Below are positions 1 to 6,696 of a stretch of 64,000 nt of DNA, piece by piece. The position numbers and the translations under genes are program-made. Position 1 is the stretch's first letter; each line of letters begins with the position of its first letter. The notes beneath the pieces were generated by a model. The model did not search any database. It saw only the letters and a list, made by a program, of their open reading frames with translations, and was not told the origin of the DNA. Origin of the DNA: Methylorubrum aminovorans (GTDB lineage: Bacteria > Pseudomonadota > Alphaproteobacteria > Rhizobiales > Beijerinckiaceae); NCBI RefSeq assembly GCF_022179725.1, contig NZ_BPRC01000004.1:62001-126000 (forward strand), given 5' to 3'.

Positions 1-316
1 GAAGGGTTTCACAAGCATCTCCGTAAGTGTCGGGCGCATTTGCCGGGACTGATCCTGATCTCGGATCGATCTCTCTGCGACACTGCTGCCATCTAGTGCG
101 CCGACGCGCCGCCTCTATGACGGCCACATGACGCTGACATGACAGACCTCAACGAGGCGGATTTTCATCGAGGATGGCACCGCTTGGAGCGCTTCGGCGT
201 TATCCGTTCAGGTGCATGCGGGCGCCGCCTTGCGAGAACGATCCCGGCGGGATCGGTCCCCGTGAGAACCGGGACAGCGGCGGACCTGCACGAGAGAAAT
301 CGAGGAGACCGTCAGC
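1..316. other. no gene recognised at the left edge
   Basis: This stretch holds no coding region I can support. A plus-strand reading frame is open from base 1 to the TAG at 94-96 and could be the tail of a gene that starts outside the window, but its 31 residues show no recognisable motif. The SD-like GAGGAG at 302-307 belongs to the next gene. Confidence 0.4.
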
Positions 317-592
317 GTGACGGAGCCGCATTCAACGCGCGAGAAGGAAATCCTGCTCGATCCGGCCGATCCTCAGGAGGCGGCGTATCTGGCGCTCCAC
401 GCCGAGCGGGCGGCGCTCGAGGAAGAACTGACCCGTCAGCAACAGCTTCAGCGCTTCGGCAGCGACGAGCATGGCATCGCCTCGGCACGGGCGACGGAAT
501 CATCTCTTCTGAAGGATCTCGACCGTGTGCTCACTCTGATTCGCGCCGCCGAAATCCGACGCCAACAGCCGATCGCCCGACGCTGGCAATAA
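317..592 (+). CDS. small hypothetical protein, 91 aa, charged helical
   Basis: The start is GTG at 317, chosen because GAGGAG at 302-307 sits 9 nt upstream. The protein is hydrophilic, with no signal peptide or membrane segment. Residues about 20-80 are rich in Glu, Arg, Leu and Ala and should be helical, perhaps coiled coil (AERAALEEELTRQQQLQRFG). I do not recognise the family. It faces the convergent small gene at 638-844. Other small proteins of unknown function follow over the next 2 kb, suggesting a lineage-specific accessory stretch. The SD spacing and typical codon use favour a real gene. Confidence 0.55.
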   Translation: MTEPHSTREKEILLDPADPQEAAYLALHAERAALEEELTRQQQLQRFGSDEHGIASARATESSLLKDLDRVLTLIRAAEIRRQQPIARRWQ

Positions 593-637
593 TCCAGGCC
601 GAAAACAGGACTTTCCTCCGCCTTGAGCCGAGGACGG

Positions 638-844
638 TCAGGCGCTGCGGCGGCGATCGCGCTCCTTCTGGCGAAGCCGCAGCAACAGCTGGACCTGCGC
701 ATCCGTGATGGGCTGCGCGTCGCAGCGCTCGACATACACGTCGCGCAGTCCCTGCCCGATCCGGTCACGGCTCTCGCCGTTCAGCGCGGGCATGGCGGCG
801 TCGATGAGCGATCCAGCGGGGTAGTCCGTCACGAGTTGTGCCAT
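638..844 (-). CDS. small hypothetical protein, 68 aa
   Basis: The product begins MAQLVTDYPAGSLIDAAMPA, continues with an amphipathic middle section and ends in a very basic tail (RLRQKERDRRRSA). The ATG at 844 is preferred; a TTG at 889 would add 15 residues but has no SD sequence. The ATG itself also lacks a clear SD, so the start is uncertain. There is no signal peptide or TM segment and I do not recognise the family. It converges with the gene at 317-592, 45 nt away, with no obvious terminator between them. Confidence 0.45.
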   Translation of the reverse strand: MAQLVTDYPAGSLIDAAMPALNGESRDRIGQGLRDVYVERCDAQPITDAQVQLLLRLRQKERDRRRSA

Positions 845-1125
845 GAACCGACGAGGCCAAATCTGAAGGAACCGTATCGCAACTGGCAAGGAGGAGCGAT
901 GGTGGCTCAGATTGAAGGAGGATGGTTAACAAAGACTTAGCGCGAACGGATGACTTTGACGTTCGGTGATGGCCAGCTCGGCCGCCCGCGCAGGACCTTG
1001 GCAGGCGAATTCCTTCGCTCCTCGTCTCACCCGGACGCGTGCGCAAGACCGCGACAGCCGGGGCGGGCACGGCGCGGACCGCAGAAAAATTCTTCTGCCG
1101 AGCAGCCGCCGCAGAGATGTTCTTT

Positions 1126-1139
1126 GTGCGCTAGCGCAC
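1126..1139. promoter_or_regulatory. 14-bp perfect palindrome, possible operator
   Basis: GTGCGCTAGCGCAC is a perfect 14-bp palindrome in non-coding DNA. A second weaker inverted repeat, GCAGAA-N6-TTCTGC (1081-1098), lies about 30 bp to its left. The symmetry suits a dimeric regulator, but no gene start lies immediately next to it, so function is inferred only. Confidence 0.25.
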
Positions 1140-1323
1140 CTGAGCGACGCGGTATTCTTTCGCTGCGGATCCGTATCAAGCCGGAAGATCGAACCGCCGA
1201 AGGGTTTTAGCCACTTCAGCACGCCCGGATGAACGTCCCGGCACTCGGGATGAGCGCACCCGCCGACGCCGTTTGCTTCAATGTCGTTGGGCTGCCCGCC
1301 CCCAATGCGGTACGCAGGCGACA

Positions 1324-1358
1324 GACGGGCCGGCCTTTCTCAGGAAAGCCGGCCCGTC
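1324..1358. terminator. strong GC hairpin, probable terminator of the 57-aa gene
   Basis: GACGGGCCGGC (1324-1334) pairs with GCCGGCCCGTC (1348-1358), and inside it TTTC pairs with GAAA around a 4-nt loop with one bulged C. It lies 50 nt past the stop codon of the minus-strand gene at 1410-1583. There is no T tract on either strand, so Rho independence is uncertain. Confidence 0.5.
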
Positions 1359-1409
1359 ACGCGCCTTCCAACTCACGAACCCGCGCTCACGGCGGCGCTC
1401 GGCGGCGGA

Positions 1410-1583
1410 TCAGGGCTCCGGCTTGTCGCGTTCACCCTCAGCTTTGTCCCCCTGACCCTGTTTCGCGCCGCCGTTCGGATCGGTGCTGTCCTCGCCCGAA
1501 GCCGTGCCGCTGCTATGGCCCTGGGGCGTCAGGCGCGGTCGGTCCGGGGCTTCGACTTCGTCGGGCTTTCTCGTCTCGGCCAT
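1410..1583 (-). CDS. 57-aa very hydrophilic protein
   Basis: This short gene has an excellent start: ATG at 1583 preceded by GGAGGT with 6-nt spacing. The product starts MAETRKPDEVEAPDRPRLTP, has almost no hydrophobic residues, is rich in Asp, Glu, Gly, Pro and Lys, and ends GERDKPEP. It is probably an intrinsically disordered cytoplasmic protein. No family is recognised. It stands alone on the minus strand with a hairpin downstream. The imperfect sequence AACC-N17-GTTCG at 1604-1629, read on the minus strand, resembles an EcfG promoter with one mismatch in the -35 element, so stress induction is possible but weakly supported. Confidence 0.6.
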   Translation of the reverse strand: MAETRKPDEVEAPDRPRLTPQGHSSGTASGEDSTDPNGGAKQGQGDKAEGERDKPEP

Positions 1584-1684
1584 GAGGCACCTCCGGCCTG
1601 GTCAACCGGGCAGGGGCCGCGAGGGTTCGCAAGTGAACGCTCGTGAGCGCGGCTCGGCCGGCATCCGCTCGATCGGATAGCGAT

Positions 1685-1936
1685 CTAGCGAAAGCGCGCG
1701 CCGATCGTCTCGTCCGTCCGCCACAGGGTGCAGCATACCTTGAGGGGATCGAGAGGCGAGGAGGTCAGCATGAACACGTCGGGAATGAGCGAGGTGTCCG
1801 GAACGGTAATCTCGATATCCTGCGCCGAGATGCCGTGCACCCAGCAACCGATCGAGGTGTGTTCATCCACCGCGATCAAGCCGGCCCCACCGGCTATCTG
1901 TGCTTGGTCGAACCGGAATCCTGAATGATCGGACAT
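1685..1936 (-). CDS. PilZ-like small protein, 83 aa
   Basis: The ATG at 1936 is preferred to an upstream in-frame start because GAGGA lies 7 nt before it. The C-terminal half, about residues 40-83, reads like the final strands of a PilZ domain: a turn (VPDTSLIPDVFMLTSSP), a strand carrying KVCCTLWRTDETIGARFR, and the closing W-R-x5-IGxRF pattern common in short alphaproteobacterial PilZ proteins. The N-terminal c-di-GMP-binding RxxxR motif is not evident, so ligand binding may be lost and the assignment rests on the C-terminal pattern. It appears monocistronic. Confidence 0.55.
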   Translation of the reverse strand: MSDHSGFRFDQAQIAGGAGLIAVDEHTSIGCWVHGISAQDIEITVPDTSLIPDVFMLTSSPLDPLKVCCTLWRTDETIGARFR

Positions 1937-2101
1937 CGATGTCCTCGCGTGAGCACCGAAGCGTGGCCTGCACAGACGAAGATGCCGTTGAGCCGGCATT
2001 TAAATTTCGAACGATCGGCCAATGAAGTGTCAGCGGCCCGCGACGCGAACGGAATACGGACGTGTTTCCGGCCCGATCCGGCGGAGTGCGTCACGCCTTG
2101 C

Positions 2102-2464
2102 TCACCTCAGGAACCAGACGACAAACCCAACGGTCACGGCAGCGGCTGCGATCACTCCATAATAGGCGGGCATGACCCACCGATTGGCGCCGTGTCCCGT
2201 CTGCATCCTGGCGGCCCTCCGGCGACGCGGCCGGGTTTCTTCCTCTCGCGCCAGAGAAACACGGGACGCGTCCGAGGGCATGCCGGCCGCCTCGTCATCG
2301 GTGCCGAGCGGCGACAGGCCGGGATCCTGAGCGGGGATCTTGTCGCCGGTCCGGCCGGCATCGATCTCGGCCTTCAACTGCGCAGTCGTCGGCCGCCCGG
2401 AAGAGGGCGGTGCCTCCGGCACACGATCAGCGGGCGGGGGCGGTGTCTCGGAACGGAGTGCCAT
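2102..2464 (-). CDS. hypothetical protein with C-terminal membrane anchor, 120 aa
   Basis: The first 90 residues are Pro-rich and charged (SETPPPPADRVPEAPPSSGR, then an Arg cluster RPRRRRAAR). One hydrophobic segment at about residues 98-118 (YYGVIAAAAVTVGFVVWFL) lies at the extreme C terminus, so the protein should be tail-anchored in the inner membrane with a disordered cytoplasmic domain. The ATG at 2464 follows the previous reading frame closely, as in an operon with the secreted-protein gene upstream. The function is not recognised. Confidence 0.6.
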   Translation of the reverse strand: MALRSETPPPPADRVPEAPPSSGRPTTAQLKAEIDAGRTGDKIPAQDPGLSPLGTDDEAAGMPSDASRVSLAREEETRPRRRRAARMQTGHGANRWVMPAYYGVIAAAAVTVGFVVWFLR

Positions 2465-2537
2465 CGATCAGACGCCTCGCTTGCTCTCGACTTCGCAGCT
2501 CGCGCCGTCCGTCACGACGATGCGCGCGTTCGGGATC

Positions 2538-2828
2538 TCATTGAGCGCCGGCGCCGCCGCTTCCTCCGCCGCCGCTGCCCTGCGGGACCGCTCGCTCGGG
2601 TTGGTTCGCGTTGCCGCCGGCCGCGGAATTTCTGTTGATGCTGCTGGCCCCGGTCGCTCCACGCGAGATCGTTTGGCTGCGGCCGCGTCCGCCGGTCACG
2701 CTGCCGTCGTTCGTGACGATGCTGCGGCTCTTGTGACGCGAGCGGGCATCGGCGGGACTGGCCGTGAGGGGCACGAGGCACGCGGCGGCGAATCCGGCCG
2801 CGCTTGCGAACGTCAGAAAGGTCTTCAT
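2538..2828 (-). CDS. secreted Gly/Ser-rich small protein, possible frameshift at its 3' end
   Basis: The start is ATG at 2828 with GGGGTG upstream. Residues 1-33 form a signal peptide (MKTFLTFASAAGFAAACLVP, cleavage near SPADA-R). The mature part is basic, then Gly/Ser-rich, and ends GGGGSGGAGAQ. Beyond this stop another frame stays open to 2468 and reads ALNEIPNARIVVTDGASC, which looks like real protein, and its stop lies 3 nt before the ATG of the next gene. The intact gene may therefore span 2468-2828 and be frameshifted in the GC-rich run near 2540-2590. Function unknown. Confidence 0.55.
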   Translation of the reverse strand: MKTFLTFASAAGFAAACLVPLTASPADARSRHKSRSIVTNDGSVTGGRGRSQTISRGATGASSINRNSAAGGNANQPERAVPQGSGGGGSGGAGAQ

Positions 2829-3033
2829 AGGGCACCCCGAGGGTTGATCCACGGGGAAACCCGGCGCTGCGCTTTTGTATCCAATCGCCGGCCCTGCGTG
2901 CTCAATGTCACCGTGCATGCGTATCGGCCGGAGGAAACGGTTGTCCCGGTGTCGGATTTACGCTCCGGCGTCGCCCGAGATCGCGGTGGGCGCCGCGTCA
3001 TTCGACAGCCCCGACCGCGAACACGGCCGCGCA

Positions 3034-3912
3034 ATGACCGAGAACCGCCTGACGCTTGATCGCCTTCGGCAATCGCCTCTTCCGGTGCCGGAGGAGGGCA
3101 GCAAGGAGCAACGCGGCACCGTCCTTGTGGCCGGTGGGTCCGTCGAGGTCCCGGGCGCCGTTCTCCTGGCCGGCGTCGCCGCACTCCGTGCCGGAGCCGG
3201 ACGCCTGCGGATCGCGACGATCGCGAGCAGCGCGGCGATCATGGCCCTCGCCGTGCCCGAGGCACGGGTCATCGGGCTGGCTGAGACGGAGGAGGGCTCG
3301 ATCGATCCGGCGGGGGCGCAAACCCGACTGCCGGCCATGGCCGAACGCTGCCAGTCGGTGCTGGTCGGGCCGGGCCTGAGCGCCGGCAAGGCCGCGGAGG
3401 CTCTCTCCCATGCCTTTCTGGCAGCCGAGGCGAAAGCGGCGCTGGTGCTCGATGCAGGGGTGATCGCCGGTCTCGGCCGGCAGGCCGAGGCGGTTCGATC
3501 CTGCCGCGGTCGCGCGGTGCTCACACCGCATGCCGGCGAGATGGCCCAACTTCTCGATATGGAGCGCGGGGCCGTCGAGGCGGACCCTCTGGCAGCGGCT
3601 CGCCGCGCTGCCGACCTTCTCGGATGCGTCGTGATCATGAAGGGCGCAAAGAGCTGGATCGTCGATCCCGGCGGAGCGGCGTGGCTCTATGACGGCGGCG
3701 GCGTGGGGCTCGCCACCTCCGGCTCGGGCGATGTTCTATCCGGCATCATCGCCGGCCTTCTCGCACGGGGCGCCGAGGCGATGAGAGCGGCTCTCTGGGG
3801 CGTCTACCTGCATGGGCAGGCGGGGCGGCGGCTCGCCGAGCGGGTGGGGCCGGTCGGGTTCCTGGCGCGGGAGATCGCCGACGAGGTTCCTGCGATCCTG
3901 CGCGAGGTTTGA
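3034..3912 (+). CDS. nnrD: ADP-dependent NAD(P)H-hydrate dehydratase, stand-alone
   Basis: It repairs the hydrated cofactors NADHX and NADPHX by dehydrating the S form using ADP. The 292-residue product matches the C-terminal kinase-like domain of the YjeF family: GTVLVAGGSVEVPGAVLLAG near the N terminus, LTPHAGEMAQLL in the middle and the nucleotide-binding, catalytic TSGSGDVLSGIIAGLLARG near residue 230. The NnrE epimerase domain that is often fused in front is absent, so the epimerase must be encoded elsewhere. ATG at 3034 is chosen, but its SD is weak and GTG at 2986 is an alternative. Confidence 0.88.
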   Translation: MTENRLTLDRLRQSPLPVPEEGSKEQRGTVLVAGGSVEVPGAVLLAGVAALRAGAGRLRIATIASSAAIMALAVPEARVIGLAETEEGSIDPAGAQTRLPAMAERCQSVLVGPGLSAGKAAEALSHAFLAAEAKAALVLDAGVIAGLGRQAEAVRSCRGRAVLTPHAGEMAQLLDMERGAVEADPLAAARRAADLLGCVVIMKGAKSWIVDPGGAAWLYDGGGVGLATSGSGDVLSGIIAGLLARGAEAMRAALWGVYLHGQAGRRLAERVGPVGFLAREIADEVPAILREV

Positions 3913-3943
3913 GGCCGGCCCTCCTATAAGAGTTGCGAGGCCG

Positions 3944-3969
3944 GGAACAGGACCGTAAGCGCGAGGGTT
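3944..3969 (+). promoter_or_regulatory. candidate EcfG-type general-stress promoter
   Basis: GGAAC (3944-3948), 17 nt, then GGTT (3966-3969). Alphaproteobacterial EcfG promoters are GGAAC-N16/17-CGTT, so only the first base of the -10 differs. It lies 31 nt before the ATG of the zinc-ribbon gene at 4000. Confidence 0.35.
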
Positions 3970-3999
3970 CTGCCCTACCTCACATCCGGGAGGGCGATC

Positions 4000-4167
4000 A
4001 TGACGCAGGCGGAGCCAACGAAACCCGGCGACGATGCGCCGCCCGGCACGCCCGGCACAGGCGAGAACCTGTGCCCCCGGTGCGGGGGCAGCGGTCGCCT
4101 GGAAGCCGAAAGCTGCCCGGACTGCAAAGGCACCGGCAAGGTCGTCTCCGGAATCGGCGGCGGCTAA
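4000..4167 (+). CDS. 55-aa zinc-ribbon protein (DnaJ-type CxxCxGxG pair)
   Basis: The ATG at 4000 follows GGGAGGG at a good distance. After a disordered Pro/Gly/Asp-rich lead (about residues 1-23), the protein has CPRCGGSG and, 9 residues on, CPDCKGTGKV: two CxxCxGxG half-sites that together can bind one zinc ion, as in the DnaJ cysteine-rich domain. No J domain or other partner domain is present. It may be a mini-chaperone adaptor or a redox/metal-responsive protein; the role is unknown. The gene lies 87 nt after nnrD and has its own candidate stress promoter. Confidence 0.7.
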   Translation: MTQAEPTKPGDDAPPGTPGTGENLCPRCGGSGRLEAESCPDCKGTGKVVSGIGGG

Positions 4168-4543
4168 CGCTCCGCTGTCGAGGCCGGCCGACCACGTTAT
4201 CGAGTCCGTCGCCGCCTTCTGCAGAAGGTCGACCATCACGGTCGAGGACGGCGCGCCTCGAACCGCTTCGCGGTGGCTGCCTCCGCTCCTCATCAGCACG
4301 GTCGGACAACAGCCCGGACGCACCTCGCGTCAGCAGGGGCCGCGCCGAAGCGCGGTAAGGCAATTTTCGTCGAATCGTCGCCGCGAAATAGGCTCACTCC
4401 CCGCCCCGTTCTATGATAGAACGAAAATAGAACGAGCAGGCAGCCGTTCTCCGGCGAGCACGAGCGTGGCCACGGCGTTCCGTCCGAGCGCCCGTCGCAA
4501 GCGTGTATGACGGCCGACCCGGCCTTGGTGAGGGAGAACGCGG
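4168..4543. other. 376-nt gap holding an SOS box
   Basis: No gene is seen. The notable content is the short inverted repeat CGTTCTA-N3-TAGAACG (4407-4423) and the perfect LexA-type site overlapping it (4419-4433). The rest shows nothing recognisable. Confidence 0.5.
4419..4433. promoter_or_regulatory. SOS box (predicted LexA operator)
   Basis: GAACGAAAATAGAAC is a perfect GAAC-N7-GAAC (GTTC-N7-GTTC on the other strand), the LexA operator of alphaproteobacteria and the same form as the box in front of lexA in this window. It lies 111 nt before the GTG of the small gene at 4544. A third half-site in opposite orientation (CGTTCTA, 4407-4413) makes a 7-bp inverted repeat with it. Confidence 0.6.
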
Positions 4544-4798
4544 GTGACGATGCGAACGACCTATCTCGTGCAAACCTTCGTGCTGAAGCGCAAACGGCTG
4601 TGTCCGGGCGATCAGCAGGTGTCGCCGACAGTGAGCGGTGCACTGAAGCGGGCCGAGGCGATGGCGGCGCGGCTGCCGGGTACGGCCGCCATCCAGATCG
4701 TCGCCGACGACGAGACGGGCGAGTTGGAAAGCGCGACGATTCTCGGCCGGTTCGGCGACGTGCCCGATGATTTTGCCGAGACGCTGCAGGCCGCCTGA
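4544..4798 (+). CDS. 84-aa hypothetical protein, possibly SOS-controlled
   Basis: GTG at 4544 is chosen because GGAG lies 7 nt upstream; ATG at 4550 would be 13 nt away. The product is a compact alpha/beta protein without signal or TM segment: a first strand RTTYLVQTFVLKRKRL, a helix SGALKRAEAMAARLPG, then AIQIVADDETGELESATIL, ending acidic. I do not recognise the family. It leads a cluster of three small same-strand genes (gaps of 26 and 28 nt) and is the first gene downstream of the SOS box at 4419-4433, so induction by DNA damage is a testable inference. Confidence 0.7.
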   Translation: MTMRTTYLVQTFVLKRKRLCPGDQQVSPTVSGALKRAEAMAARLPGTAAIQIVADDETGELESATILGRFGDVPDDFAETLQAA

Positions 4799-4824
4799 CG
4801 AGAGGATTTAGGAAAGAGGATCAC

Positions 4825-5100
4825 ATGGCCTTCAAGCCGAAATCGGCCGCGGAGACGAAAGCCCGCGATCTGGGCCTGGCGCTGGCGCGCATCGCCGAGA
4901 GCGAAGGCATGCCGGCCCATGTCGGCGTGGATGCCCTGCGCCGAGCCAGCCCGCGCCTGACGCCGCTGGCCATTGGGCAGATGGTGCGAAAGCACCGCGA
5001 CATCATCGAAGAGACGCTGACCGAGCGCGGGCTGACGCTGATCGATTATGCCGATCAGGGGCCGGGACGCGGGATGGAATTCACGGTCGCCGACGCTTGA
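4825..5100 (+). CDS. 91-aa hypothetical protein
   Basis: The start is ATG at 4825 preceded by GAGGA at suitable spacing. The product is soluble and mostly helical: AETKARDLGLALARIAESEG, then VGVDALRRASPRLTPLAIGQ, HRDIIEETLTERGLTLIDYA and a short tail. The arrangement of short helices could suit a small DNA-binding or adaptor protein, but no HTH pattern is clear and I claim no function. It is the second gene of the cluster 4544-5371, with 26 nt between it and the gene before. Confidence 0.7.
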   Translation: MAFKPKSAAETKARDLGLALARIAESEGMPAHVGVDALRRASPRLTPLAIGQMVRKHRDIIEETLTERGLTLIDYADQGPGRGMEFTVADA

Positions 5101-5128
5101 GCGCGCGGCAGTTCCGGAAAAGCCCGCC

Positions 5129-5371
5129 ATGGAAGCCGTGCGCCGGGTCGGCGCCTACCTTCAGGTCCAGGACGGTGACGGCTGCCGCCATCTGCTACGC
5201 GTCTCCAGCGTGCAGGCGGTCAGCGACACCGATCTCATGCGGAACGAGACCTTCATCACCGCGGCCGGCCGGACGATCCGCGTACCGCAGCCGCTCGACG
5301 AGATCGTGCCGCTGATCTCACCGGGTGAACGGCTGCCGGTCGAGGCGGACGCGGAGCCTTGGCCGTTCTGA
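5129..5371 (+). CDS. 80-aa hypothetical protein, beta-rich
   Basis: ATG at 5129 has GGAAAA upstream. The protein alternates strands and turns (VGAYLQVQDGDGCRHLLRVS, then SSVQAVSDTDLMRNETFITA, GRTIRVPQPLDEIVPLI) and ends EPWPF, so a small barrel or sandwich is likely. It has no signal peptide. As third gene of the 4544-5371 cluster it is probably co-transcribed with the previous two. The family is not recognised; similar small beta proteins often bind peptide or nucleic acid, but nothing here proves that. Confidence 0.65.
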   Translation: MEAVRRVGAYLQVQDGDGCRHLLRVSSVQAVSDTDLMRNETFITAAGRTIRVPQPLDEIVPLISPGERLPVEADAEPWPF

Positions 5372-5522
5372 ACCCATCCGCGGCCTCGAACCTCGGCGAC
5401 GTCATTCGGCCCGCTCCCGTCCGTCCGGAAAGAGTCGGTTGCCGCAAAGGCGACGACCATCTCAGGAACGATCACCGCATGCGAATCTTGTCTCGGCACG
5501 TCGAGAGCCTGAGGAGAGCCGC

Positions 5523-5897
5523 GTGGACGATGATCGTGTCTGGTCGTTCGAGAAAAGCCTCTGGACCGGAGGGTCTGACCATTATCGGGAATTGGTCGAT
5601 GACGAGTGCCTGATGGCACTGCCGCAGCCGCCCTACGTTTTCAGCGGCACGCAAGCGATCGAAGCGGTCTCGGACACACCCCGCTGGTCGGATGTCGAGA
5701 TCGAGGACGGTCGGATCGCACGCCCTCAAGAGGGCCTCATCGTCATCGCCTACACGGTGAAGGCCAAACGCAGCGAGGAGACCTACGAGGCGCACTGCAC
5801 CTCGACCTATCGCCGGCTCTCACATGAGGAGTGGCGGGTGGTGCAACATCAGCAGACTCCGCGCATCCTCGCCCCTGTGGTCGATGAGGCGCACTGA
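5523..5897 (+). CDS. NTF2-like (DUF4440-type) protein, 124 aa
   Basis: GTG at 5523 is chosen because GAGGAGA lies 6-8 nt upstream. The sequence fits the cone-shaped NTF2/SnoaL-like fold: an N-terminal helix (FEKSLWTGGSDHYRELV), DDECLMALPQPPYVFSG, a second helix, and strands including EEGLIVIAYTVKA-type residues, YEAHCTSTYRRL and EEWRVVQHQQTP. DUF4440 members are often small enzymes or scaffold proteins with unknown ligands, so no reaction can be assigned. It is separate from the preceding cluster by 151 nt. Confidence 0.7.
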   Translation: MDDDRVWSFEKSLWTGGSDHYRELVDDECLMALPQPPYVFSGTQAIEAVSDTPRWSDVEIEDGRIARPQEGLIVIAYTVKAKRSEETYEAHCTSTYRRLSHEEWRVVQHQQTPRILAPVVDEAH

Positions 5898-6117
5898 CGG
5901 ACCTGTCGCGTGCAATGCGGCAACCATCGATGGCGGCCGGTATCCGCTCGGACGCCGGTCCGCCTCGGACTGCAGCCCATCAGAGAGCTGGCATCGCCAA
6001 CAGCACCGAATGCATGGATTTCGCGGAGAGAACCGAGCGACGCCCGACCGCGACAACGATCGGATCAACGTCAGACGAGGCGCGAAGATCGCTGCCATCT
6101 CAACGATTTAGGAGATT
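5898..6117. other. gap before tRNA-Asn, nothing recognised
   Basis: No gene or clear regulatory element is seen. Weak plus-strand frames entering the tRNA are translations of the antisense of tRNA-Asn and are spurious. Confidence 0.4.
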
Positions 6118-6193
6118 TGGCTCCCCGAGCAGGACTCGAACCTGCGACAAAGCGATTAACAGTCGCTTGCTCTACCAACTGAGCTATCGGGGA
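6118..6193 (-). tRNA. tRNA-Asn (GTT), CCA encoded
   Basis: Read on the minus strand the gene starts TCCCCGATAGCTCAG and ends with the matching acceptor arm TCGGGGA followed by G and an encoded CCA (76 nt). The anticodon loop is CTGTTAA with anticodon GTT, and the T arm contains GGTTCGAGTCC. All four arms pair without mismatch in the acceptor stem. Confidence 0.97.
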
Positions 6194-6438
6194 TCACCGG
6201 GCCGCCTTGGCGGCGCTGGCGGGTCATTAGCCTTGGTCGGAGGCGGGCGCAAGGGTCCTTTCGGCGCTTTTTGCGTCTTGTGAGCCGGCGAGGCGCTTTT
6301 TCCACCGTGTCGCGGTCGAAGGGCGGCCATTCGATCGATCACGCGATAAGACCGTTGCCGAGCGGGCCGAGCCTCTGCTAGAGACGCCTCGCTCCGGAGC
6401 GGCCGCTCGGCCCGGAGCGTCGCGCATCGACGCGGCGA

Positions 6439-6512
6439 GGCCTCGTGGCGGAGTGGTTACGCAGAGGACTGCAAATCCTTGCACCCCGGTTCGATTCCGG
6501 GCGAGGCCTCCA
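6439..6512 (+). tRNA. tRNA-Cys (GCA), CCA encoded
   Basis: GGCCTCG (6439-6445) pairs with CGAGGCC (6502-6508), followed by T and CCA. The anticodon loop CTGCAAA carries GCA, and the T arm contains GGTTCGATTCC. The gene is 74 nt and divergent from tRNA-Asn 245 nt away. Confidence 0.97.
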
Positions 6513-6696
6513 AAATTCTCAGTCGTCAAGAATTCTCGGTCGTCCTGACAATCGGCTCGTGCCCTGCGGTGCAGAGCGCCCGCGCAAGCCTTGCAATTCC
6601 AGGAACGATCCACGACAACCCGACCCGCTCGAACCGGCGCCGCTCGACGGGCGAGCAAGCGAAGCGTCCGACGCAGCGGCAGGGAATGGACGGCTC

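Larger units (their letters stand above)
845..1409. other. 565-nt gap without a convincing gene
   Basis: No reading frame here looks like protein. It contains a 13-codon plus-strand frame at 899-940 preceded by AAGGAGG, a palindrome at 1126-1139, a short inverted repeat GCAGAA-N6-TTCTGC at 1081-1098, and a strong hairpin at 1324-1358. Confidence 0.5.

Noticed and set aside
868-892. GGAAC as a possible EcfG -35 element
   Set aside because: No GTT follows at 16-17 nt.
899-940. 13-codon frame with a strong SD (AAGGAGG) at 888-894
   Set aside because: It is too short to support, with no conserved context. It could be a leader peptide, but no gene follows on the same strand.
926-940. TTAA-N7-TTAG, similar to the CtrA site TTAA-N7-TTAA
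   Set aside because: One base differs and no cell-cycle gene starts nearby; in a 64-kb window such a match is expected by chance.
5465-5490. GGAAC upstream of the NTF2-like gene as an EcfG promoter
   Set aside because: The -10 position holds TCTT/CTTG, not CGTT or GGTT.
6018-6283. Plus-strand frames ending in SRTRTCDKAINSRLLYQL or RAGLEPATKRLTVACSTN
   Set aside because: These are translations of the antisense of tRNA-Asn, a well-known source of false proteins.
6227-6658. Minus-strand frame containing GLARNRTGVQGFAVLCVTTP
   Set aside because: It is the antisense of tRNA-Cys, another known false protein.
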